From contig NZ_LWHG01000021.1 of the NCBI RefSeq assembly GCF_001625445.1, positions 496,001 through 560,000 on the forward strand: a stretch of DNA of 64,000 nucleotides, given 5' to 3'. The DNA comes from Haladaptatus sp. R4. GTDB taxonomy: Archaea; Halobacteriota; Halobacteria; Halobacteriales; Haladaptataceae. Positions within the stretch are counted from its first letter, which is position 1. Each line of letters opens with the position of its first letter. The notes under the pieces were generated by a model. That model saw only the letters and a list, made by a program, of their open reading frames with translations, ran no database searches and had not been told where the DNA came from. The position numbers and the translations under genes are program-made. Of the stretch, positions 27,906 to 34,295 are shown piece after piece.

Positions 27906-28193
27906 ATGGAATCGTTCACCGAAACACTGGAACTCGTGAGGCTGGGTAATCACGTTCGAATCGAACTCGAAGACGGGGAGGCGTTCGAAGGCCCGGCAAG
28001 CCCGATCGATTACATGCCCGGCGACCGGTTCCGACTCGAAATCGAACCGAAACACGAGCGGATTCGGCGATGTGAAGTGAGCGCGGTCTACGTCGATGGG
28101 TCGTGGACGCCGCCCGAAGTCCGCCACTACAGCCTCGGCGACGAGGATTGGATCGTCGCCGGGGAAGCACGAGAGATGGAGATCACGCGATAA
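27906..28193 (+). CDS. Conserved small acidic protein, function unknown
   Basis: A 95-residue protein starting MESFTETLELVRLGNHVRIELEDGEAFEG, with DRFRLEIEPKHERIRRCEVSAVYVDGSW. The pattern of short beta strands around GPASPIDYMPGDRF recalls a small beta-barrel (SH3/Sm-like) module, but this is only a visual impression. The start ATG 27906 is preferred over ATG 27891, which adds MYALA. It is divergent from mutL (118 nt between starts) and convergent with the RNA ligase gene. Confidence 0.6.
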   Translation: MESFTETLELVRLGNHVRIELEDGEAFEGPASPIDYMPGDRFRLEIEPKHERIRRCEVSAVYVDGSWTPPEVRHYSLGDEDWIVAGEAREMEITR

Positions 28194-28247
28194 AGGCGTG
28201 TACCGCGTCAGATTAGCCATTTTGTTTTAGACCAGAAAACGAAACGA

Positions 28248-29087
28248 CTACTTCGGACGGTCTGCCACGAACTCACTGGTGAGAGCTGCGAGTTCCGAAC
28301 GGAACGCCCCGACGTCGAAATAGCCGCGCCCCTGAAACAGCCGGTCGTTCTCCTCCCGCGCGATGTCCTCGAAGACGCGGTCGTAGAGGCTATCGACGGT
28401 GACCGGTCTGTCTCGGGCTTCGAGCCGAGTTGCGACCCGTCGGAACCTGCGGTCGGTTCCGAGTTCGTCGGCCAGTACATCGGCGGGTTGCCTGGCGGGG
28501 GACGGCCCGTCTTCCGTCTCGAAGTTCCTGCTCAGTTGCGCCCTGTCGCCGGTTTTGTTCCGAAGGACGACGCCAGCCGCCGGGCCGTCGTACCAGTTCG
28601 AGTCCGGGATTTCGTAGGATTGCGGGTCGAAATCGACCGCTCGAACTTCCTTCTGGAAGGTGTTTACCGAGCGCAAGCCGAGGCTCGCGTACACCTTCTC
28701 GACGGCGTCCGGCGGGAGGAATCGTTCTTCGTCGGCGAACCACACGTCGTACCCGAGAAACGACGGGGTTCGTTCCCAGTCGTAGTCGATGGTCCGTTTC
28801 ACCGTCGCGTCCCCGAAGAAGACGACGGATTCGACGTCCTCGACGGCGGCGTGCAACGCCTCTCGGTCGAGGTTCTCCCGGAGGTGGCGCAGTAGGTGGT
28901 GGTAGGACGGCGGAACGTCGTCGGCTTTGTAAACCCGTTCTCGGTCGCCGAGCCGGATCATGCCCGAATCTCGCAGTTGGAATCTGACGCCCGCTCCGTC
29001 GATTTTCTCTTGAATCCAGAGGTGGCCGCGTTCGAGCAGGGATTCGGGTGCCGCGTCTACGGTCGGAATGGACGGATACTGTTTCAT
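28248..29087 (-). CDS. RNA ligase family protein (nucleotidyltransferase)
   Basis: A 279-residue protein with the covalent nucleotidyltransferase lysine motif WIQEKIDGAGVRFQL (KxDG, Lys near residue 28). VVFFGDATVKRTIDYDW probably supplies motif III, and AAGVVLRNKTGDRAQL fits motif IV-V with its Lys. It belongs to the RNA/DNA ligase superfamily (PF09414-like) and would join or adenylylate RNA ends using ATP. In the accessory block between mutL and mutS it could repair cleaved RNA, but no partner nuclease is evident. The start is ATG 29087. Confidence 0.8.
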   Translation of the reverse strand: MKQYPSIPTVDAAPESLLERGHLWIQEKIDGAGVRFQLRDSGMIRLGDRERVYKADDVPPSYHHLLRHLRENLDREALHAAVEDVESVVFFGDATVKRTIDYDWERTPSFLGYDVWFADEERFLPPDAVEKVYASLGLRSVNTFQKEVRAVDFDPQSYEIPDSNWYDGPAAGVVLRNKTGDRAQLSRNFETEDGPSPARQPADVLADELGTDRRFRRVATRLEARDRPVTVDSLYDRVFEDIAREENDRLFQGRGYFDVGAFRSELAALTSEFVADRPK

Positions 29088-29256
29088 CGTTGTGGGGGGA
29101 GGGAAGTCTTCGGACGGCGGGGTGTCATCGAACGATACCCGGTCGCGTTACTCGTAGCTTTTCATGTGGTGGTCAGAACGGGGGAAGCGTCCAACGGAAC
29201 CGCCATCGAGAGGACGACGACGCATATCTTTCCGGTCGACTATTTGGCAACAACCC

Positions 29257-29265
29257 CTTTATAAA
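29257..29265 (+). promoter_or_regulatory. TATA box upstream of the HTH gene at 29314
   Basis: CTTTATAAA is a near-consensus archaeal TATA box. The gene's ATG lies about 49 nt downstream, which implies a leader of roughly 20-25 nt. Confidence 0.55.
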
Positions 29266-29313
29266 CATGAGCGAGGTGTTTATTGCAATCAACAGCCCAG
29301 TACCATACAACCG

Positions 29314-29667
29314 ATGTGTGCAGATCAATTCAGTCCGGGGTTGTCACGGGTACTCGGCTCGGAGGCGCGGTGTGACCTCCTCGCTATCCTCGCCGAGAAT
29401 CCCGACGAGTGGCTCACTGCCGCCGAACTGTGCGAACGGGCGGGAGTTTCCCGGTCGGGCTTCCACCGCGATCACAAATCCCTCCTCCTCGGCTTCGACA
29501 TCCTGGCCCGACGTGACGAAAGCGCCGACGGCCACACGTTCCCCACCTACCGACTCGCCGATACGGAACAGGTCAACCTGCTCGTCGAACTCCACGACGT
29601 ACTGGAGACCAAACTCGAAAACACGGACTCGCTGCTCGCCGACGCGCTCACCGGATTCGTCCAGTAG
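29314..29667 (+). CDS. Winged-helix regulator
   Basis: A 117-residue protein. LSRVLGSEARCDLLAILAENPDEWLTAAELCERAGVSRSGFHRDHKSLLL is a complete winged HTH with the recognition helix at SRSGFHRDHKSL. FPTYRLADTEQVNLLVELHDVLETKL forms the wing and dimerisation helix. This is a common haloarchaeal layout for local regulators. It faces the CHAT-protease locus and could control DUF7503 or the RNA ligase, but no operator was identified. The start ATG 29314 gives MCADQF; the open frame extends upstream but overlaps the TATA box. Confidence 0.78.
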   Translation: MCADQFSPGLSRVLGSEARCDLLAILAENPDEWLTAAELCERAGVSRSGFHRDHKSLLLGFDILARRDESADGHTFPTYRLADTEQVNLLVELHDVLETKLENTDSLLADALTGFVQ

Positions 29668-29881
29668 TTCGAGCGGAACGGGAAAACAGACTCCCACAGC
29701 GAACGCCCTCGAAAAGATCGAGACAACAAATTCGTTTTCCACCGACGCCTGCTGTGTGTTTGCTCGATAGACCATCCCGGGATCACGGATCTCGTCGTGT
29801 CCTTTTGCGTTTATTTATATATTACAACAGTTGGTAGTCTTAAGAAAAGTATTCCTCCAAGTGTGTAATGTATTTTAATGC

Positions 29882-30016
29882 ATGTCAGAGAACGACCTGA
29901 AAGCGTACTTGGCGGAGAATCCACGAATGATCGGCGTACTGTTCGCAATCTGTCTGTTGTTATCACAGGCGGGGAATGCGATGGGGGCAGTCACACTGAC
30001 TACAAACGGACCGTGA
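29882..30016 (+). CDS. Small single-pass membrane peptide, DUF7503-like
   Basis: A 44-residue product translated directly from the sequence. It starts MSENDLKAYLAENPRM, continues with a hydrophobic run IGVLFAICLLLSQAG, and ends in a short polar tail. The form 'LKxYLAENPR followed by one hydrophobic helix ending QAG' is what I recall as the haloarchaeal DUF7503 family, often found near CHAT-domain and DUF7504 genes. A strong AT-rich promoter (TTTATTTATATATT, 29810-29823) lies upstream. The stop is 4 nt from the CHAT gene's stop on the opposite strand. It could be a membrane-active effector, a protease substrate or a signal peptide-like protein. Confidence 0.65.
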   Translation: MSENDLKAYLAENPRMIGVLFAICLLLSQAGNAMGAVTLTTNGP

Positions 30017-30020
30017 TAAA

Positions 30021-32099
30021 TTAAATATCGAGATCGGTAATCTCGTCGCTCCAACGGAGATTCCCATCAACGATAACTGGAAGCAGTTCCATCTTTAATG
30101 AATCTCTGAATTCTTGTTCTGACAATCGAAATTTTGCGAACAGATCTGAGGCCAGATAGCGTGTGACTGATTTTTCTATGTTTGATGCTGCCATCGTACC
30201 CAAACTATAAGTCGAAGTTGGGAAGCAACAATGAGTCACAACGAACTCGGTACCCTCCCGATCAACTCGAAACATAGCAGGCGTCCCGCTCTCGCTCTGA
30301 CACAACGTCACCCCACCGTCACCGATCGTCACGTACTCCACGCCGACGACCAGTTCCTCCTTTGCGATACTGAGCGCGGCACGAAGCGAAAAGCCACAGT
30401 TCAGCAGACGGGCGAGTGACCGACCGATCTTCGTCGCCGAGGAGTTGACGACTTCGGCGAGGGTGACGACACCGCCCTTGCTTCCCTTCTCGACCAGCAT
30501 CTCGCCCTGCCGGTAGGACCGACAGGCGTTCAACAGGAAGGCATCGACGTTGACGGTTGTGAGCGAGTTCGCGTCGAGGAAGCCGTCCGCACAGCGGAAC
30601 CCGCCGTCGTCGACGTGACCGATGTAGTGCAAAAAGTCGGCATCGGATTTGAACAGCGCCGCGAGTTCGTCCGTCGTGATCTCCTCGTGAATCGAGACGT
30701 CGAACGCCACGAAGTCACGCAGGCCGTAGAAGCGCTCCACGACGTTCTCCTCGTCCATCGCCACGTCGTTGCAAACGACGTGGACCTTCAGCGCCGAATC
30801 GTCCGGTTCGGTGTAATCGACGGTCTGGCGCAGGGACTCGATGGGGACCTTGTTCGCCCCGATGGGGTAGCCGTTGCCGACCCACGCGTGTTCGGTGGTG
30901 TCCGCTGATTCGACTTGGAACAGTTCGTCGTCGCCCCAGTCCCACGCCTCGTCGGTGCTCCGCGTGAAGTCGCCCGCCGGAACTGCGGTCCGCGTGAAAT
31001 CGTCCAACATCTTTGGCTTCGGCGCGACTGTGTGTGACTCCGGGTTGTGCGGCGTCCGGAGCAACGACAGTTCCTTCGCGAAGTACGGGAGCGCGGGAAT
31101 CGTCTCCGCCGTCGGCACCACGTCGGTCGTGAGATGCCAATCGAGGAGGTGCGGTTCCAGCGTTTCGAACGGAATCGAGAGGTACTCCGGAAGCTGTTCG
31201 GCGAGCGGACGGTCGTACAGTTCGGCGAAATCGAGGTCCACGAGCGGCTCGACCTGCGTGCGCTCGTGCAGTTCGACTTGGTAGTACCCCTCCGTCCGCG
31301 TGAGACAGTCGAGGAAGAACGCCTGTCTGAGGACGCGATTGACTGTCGCTTCGTATCCGCCTGCTCCCGCGAGCGGATACTCGAACGAATCCGCAACCAA
31401 CCGTGGCGCGCTTCCCGGCACGACGTCAGCGCCGAGATAGTACGCCAGCGACGCGGCGGGATACACGTAGCGCCGTTCGGACGGTAACACGAGTCGAACG
31501 CCGGTCTCCGGGCGCTCGATACCGTTCGGAACGTCGAACGCTTCACCGCGTTCGATGAGCGGCGGATGACCCCGAAGCGTCGGAAACGACCGCTCACAAG
31601 TGGTGGTCTTCAGCGCCGACCCGAGATACGAGACGGCGGCCATCGCGTCGTCCACATCGTTGGTGACGGTGATCGTCCCCGCCGGACGCTCGTGAAACGA
31701 GCGTGCACCGACGCGGGCCCGACGACATCCGTCGAATTCGATCATTGCGGATGTCGTCCCGTGGTTCAACGTCAGCGCGCTTTCGACGGCGATGTAGAGT
31801 TTCATCGGCGTGCTCTGCACTTCCAGCAGGTAGCTATCGAAGTCGAGCGACAGATCGTCGAACGTCGTGGCGTCGGTGGTGATCTCGCCGTCTTGCGTTC
31901 GCACGACGACCGACAGGTGGTTCGGAATCTCGATGGCGGTGGACTCGAAGCTCACTGCCGCGTCGATGGGGAAGTAAAATCCCGTCGTGTCGATGGGTTC
32001 GGTAGTGAGCGGTTCGGTAGTGTAGAGTTCGAATCGGACGTTCTCGACCGGATCGAAAATAGCGAGACCGGAACGCCTGTCGAGTGTATCGAACTCCAT
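30021..32099 (-). CDS. CHAT-domain (caspase-like) protease
   Basis: A 692-residue protein. The first ~250 residues are predicted beta-rich and unrecognised (VRLVLPSERRYVYPAASLAYYLGADVVPG). The C-terminal third contains the CHAT caspase-fold signature: LHYIGHVDDGGF with the likely catalytic His495, then VDAFLLNACRSY with Cys526, and GGVVTLAEVVNSSA. CHAT peptidases cut after a specific residue and in bacteria activate gasdermins or other effectors. It lies downstream of a 40-aa ORF and DUF7504 gene (34-nt gap) in one apparent operon and converges on the DUF7503-like peptide. The start is ATG 32099. No TPR repeats are seen. Confidence 0.78.
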   Translation of the reverse strand: MEFDTLDRRSGLAIFDPVENVRFELYTTEPLTTEPIDTTGFYFPIDAAVSFESTAIEIPNHLSVVVRTQDGEITTDATTFDDLSLDFDSYLLEVQSTPMKLYIAVESALTLNHGTTSAMIEFDGCRRARVGARSFHERPAGTITVTNDVDDAMAAVSYLGSALKTTTCERSFPTLRGHPPLIERGEAFDVPNGIERPETGVRLVLPSERRYVYPAASLAYYLGADVVPGSAPRLVADSFEYPLAGAGGYEATVNRVLRQAFFLDCLTRTEGYYQVELHERTQVEPLVDLDFAELYDRPLAEQLPEYLSIPFETLEPHLLDWHLTTDVVPTAETIPALPYFAKELSLLRTPHNPESHTVAPKPKMLDDFTRTAVPAGDFTRSTDEAWDWGDDELFQVESADTTEHAWVGNGYPIGANKVPIESLRQTVDYTEPDDSALKVHVVCNDVAMDEENVVERFYGLRDFVAFDVSIHEEITTDELAALFKSDADFLHYIGHVDDGGFRCADGFLDANSLTTVNVDAFLLNACRSYRQGEMLVEKGSKGGVVTLAEVVNSSATKIGRSLARLLNCGFSLRAALSIAKEELVVGVEYVTIGDGGVTLCQSESGTPAMFRVDREGTEFVVTHCCFPTSTYSLGTMAASNIEKSVTRYLASDLFAKFRLSEQEFRDSLKMELLPVIVDGNLRWSDEITDLDI

Positions 32100-32133
32100 G
32101 CGTACTAATTGTGAACGGTATGTCTCGGGACGA

Positions 32134-32256
32134 TTATAGTTCTACCCACACCGTCGTCTTGTCGAGTTCCGGCACGTGCCAGCGCTGTTCGGCCTTCATC
32201 CCCGGTTTCCGTCGAAGCTCGATGCGCGCATCGAACAGCGGCGTCAACTCGCTCAC
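32134..32256 (-). CDS. 40-residue protein coupled to the DUF7504-like gene
   Basis: A short ORF read from the sequence: GTG start at 32256, ending TAA at 32134. The product starts MSELTPLFDARIELRRK and ends in HVPELDKTTVWVEL (motif-sized excerpts). The GTG overlaps the upstream stop codon in GTGA, a classic coupling arrangement, and the CHAT gene begins 34 nt later. Small basic/acidic character, no membrane segment. Function unknown; a regulatory or adaptor peptide in this operon is possible. Confidence 0.6.
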   Translation of the reverse strand: MSELTPLFDARIELRRKPGMKAEQRWHVPELDKTTVWVEL

Positions 32257-32822
32257 GATGTCTCCTCATCGTGGACGCGCAGATGATACTGGCCAATCCC
32301 GTGAACGCCACGAATCGTCGCGGTGAGGGTCCGTAGCGATTGTTTGGTCGCCCGTCCGTCCCGTTGGAGCAGGGGAAAGAGCGAGTCGATACCGACACGG
32401 AGTTCCGCAGGGAGAAGCCCTTCGGAACGCTCCTCGTAGAAACTGATGGCGGTCTGGATTTCGTCGCGGAGTTGCCGAACGTTGTCCTTTTCCGGCGGGC
32501 GAAGATAGGACGCCGCCGACGTCGCGTCGACCGGAATCGAGCGCTCACCGTTTCGCTGATCGATTATCCACGTCGTCGGATCGGTGGGTGAGACCGATTC
32601 CGGCAGTCGGGATTCGGGACTGTCGATGGTTCGATCGACGAGCGCGAGGATTCGATACCGTCGCTGACCGTGGCCGAACAGGACACGGGCCGCCTTCGCC
32701 GACAGCCAATCCGGCACGTTACCGGTGATGAGGATGTTGCTTCCACGCTTCTTCAACAGCTCTAACCACGTTTGGAAGTTCGCGTCGTCACCACCACCGC
32801 GAAATCTGAGCACCGAGGCCAT
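32253..32822 (-). CDS. DUF7504-like RecA-fold protein
   Basis: A 189-residue protein. FQTWLELLKKRGSNILITGNVPDW resembles the N-terminal strand and loop of haloarchaeal DUF7504 (transducer-like) proteins, with YRILALVDRTIDSPESRL following. The core looks like a degenerate P-loop/RecA-like domain without a clear Walker A lysine motif. SFYEERSEGLLPAELRVGIDSLFPLL forms a helical C-terminal half. The start ATG 32822 has the AT-rich promoter TATTTAATATA (about 32842-32852, minus strand). First gene of the CHAT operon; a sensory or scaffold role is inferred only from context. Confidence 0.6.
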   Translation of the reverse strand: MASVLRFRGGGDDANFQTWLELLKKRGSNILITGNVPDWLSAKAARVLFGHGQRRYRILALVDRTIDSPESRLPESVSPTDPTTWIIDQRNGERSIPVDATSAASYLRPPEKDNVRQLRDEIQTAISFYEERSEGLLPAELRVGIDSLFPLLQRDGRATKQSLRTLTATIRGVHGIGQYHLRVHDEETS

Positions 32823-33395
32823 ATATTACCTACTGAACATATATTAAATAAATATACTGGATTGAACAACGTTTGTCAGGACTCGGCGGACGGGGAGTCA
32901 CGGCACGTCGTATCGGACGGTCTTCGGTGACGGCGCGACCGACACCGGTTGGTGGAACGCCCACCGCCACGATTCGGCGGGCATCGACACCGTAACGCTG
33001 ACTGCCACGGACGGCACCGATCGTTCGACAGCGTTCGACGTGACGATCAGCGTCGTGTAAATTCCTGACACGGCAGAAGGAGAACGGAATTTTTGTCACA
33101 TGGATAGATATGTCTGAGTTTTATTCATTCGCCGTTCCCATCCCTGTCACACAAATACTAACATGATTCCAGAAAAGAGATAATACGCCTATATATCAGA
33201 TCCCATCGTCCAGTATACCTCTCCTTAATACATACATAACATCACGATATCAGCGAACTGAGGAGCGGACGCGTTCCAATCATCAAATCGAAGCCCCCTT
33301 CCGGTTTATCTACATGTATTCCATTCTTAAATCCGTAGAACTAACGAAACAGTGTTACAAAGTTATGCGGCGTTGCGTGAATTTCCGAGACGAGG
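32823..33395. other. 573-nt AT-rich region with a coding remnant
   Basis: Contains the DUF7504 promoter, a ~200-nt C-terminal fragment of a surface-type domain (32863-33060), and about 330 nt of AT-richer sequence with no gene. The upstream end has the nonamer CATATATTA twice (from 32820 and from 32838). Confidence 0.6.
32863..33060 (+). pseudogene. C-terminal remnant of a secreted Ig/PKD-like domain protein
   Basis: A 65-codon open stretch with no start codon, ending TAA at 33058-33060. It translates to SYRTVFGDGATDTGWWNAH followed by AGIDTVTLTATDGTDRSTAF and a terminal VTISVV. The alternating hydrophobic pattern and T-D-G-T motif are typical of the last strands of Ig-like/PKD domains in haloarchaeal surface proteins. 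In-frame stops lie just upstream, so it is a degraded or truncated gene end. Confidence 0.45.
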
Positions 33396-33407
33396 ATGTC
33401 TAAATAC

Positions 33408-34166
33408 ATGAAGCGAACGAGTATCACACTTGTACTGGTTCTCGCGCTGATGGTCGCCGGGTGTTCGTCCCTCGGCGGCAATTCGGCGAGTACGACTAGC
33501 AAGACGTCGGTCAGCCAAACCTCCACGAAGGCGGCCGACTCGACCACCACCACGAGCAGCGCGGACGGCGGTGGATCGGAATCCACGTCGACAACGACGG
33601 GCGAGGCGACGGGAACCACGACGACTGGGGCAGCGACTACTACAACCACCACGGCTACCACGACCACAACGACCACAACGACCACGACGACGTCCGCTGA
33701 CTCGTGGACGAAGCCGAAGCCCCCGAACACGCCGCTCCAGAACAAGATGGACGAGAACGACGGGAGCCGAATCTCGAACGTCGAGGTCATCCACAAGGAG
33801 GAGGCGAGTGACGGCGGCTACTCCAACTTCGACGTGGCATTCTCCGCCAACACCTCGATGAAGCGCGTGGACCCCGCCGAGCACGGTACCGTGCGGGGCG
33901 AGCCATACTTCCTCGTCTACGCCAACGGTGACCTCGACAACGGGTCACGCTTCACCGATACCAGCGGGACGCTCATCGAGCGAACGCCGGTCGTCAGCCA
34001 GGAGAAGAACGGCGACTTCGCCATCGAAATCCACCCCGAAGCGCTGGACAAGGCGGGTGCGGACGGCAAAGTCAAGCTCATGATCCTCCTGATGGACCGT
34101 GACTCCGACTGGGACGACATCTACGGCGTCGCGTGGGTGACGGTCGATTACTCGTCCAGCGAGTAA
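33408..34166 (+). CDS. Lipoprotein with threonine-rich linker
   Basis: A 252-residue protein. Basic N-terminus MKRTS, hydrophobic ITLVLVLALMVAG and lipobox AGCSS place the lipidated Cys at about residue 18. A long Thr/Ser-rich spacer (about 25-100), presumably glycosylated, precedes a folded domain with ISNVEVIHKEEASDGGYSNFDVAF and DWDDIYGVAWVTVDYSS. The domain is beta-rich with no family recognised; DUF-type extracellular domains of haloarchaea look like this. The start ATG 33408 fits the lipoprotein signal better than 33396. A T-run at 34195-34200 may terminate transcription. Confidence 0.7.
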   Translation: MKRTSITLVLVLALMVAGCSSLGGNSASTTSKTSVSQTSTKAADSTTTTSSADGGGSESTSTTTGEATGTTTTGAATTTTTTATTTTTTTTTTTTSADSWTKPKPPNTPLQNKMDENDGSRISNVEVIHKEEASDGGYSNFDVAFSANTSMKRVDPAEHGTVRGEPYFLVYANGDLDNGSRFTDTSGTLIERTPVVSQEKNGDFAIEIHPEALDKAGADGKVKLMILLMDRDSDWDDIYGVAWVTVDYSSSE

Positions 34167-34295
34167 CACCCGAAGACGACCATCGATTTTGGACTTTTTT
34201 CGAACGCGGTAGTGAGAAAGCCGATAGCGACGAGTTACAGAGCGACGTGACGGGAGCGAGTAGCTGTTCTCTCGTCGAGTAAAACGGTCGAACCC

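Noticed and set aside
32830-33099. 89-residue minus ORF upstream of the DUF7504-like gene
   Set aside because: Antisense to the coding remnant, Arg-rich and crossing the AT-rich promoter; no family resemblance.
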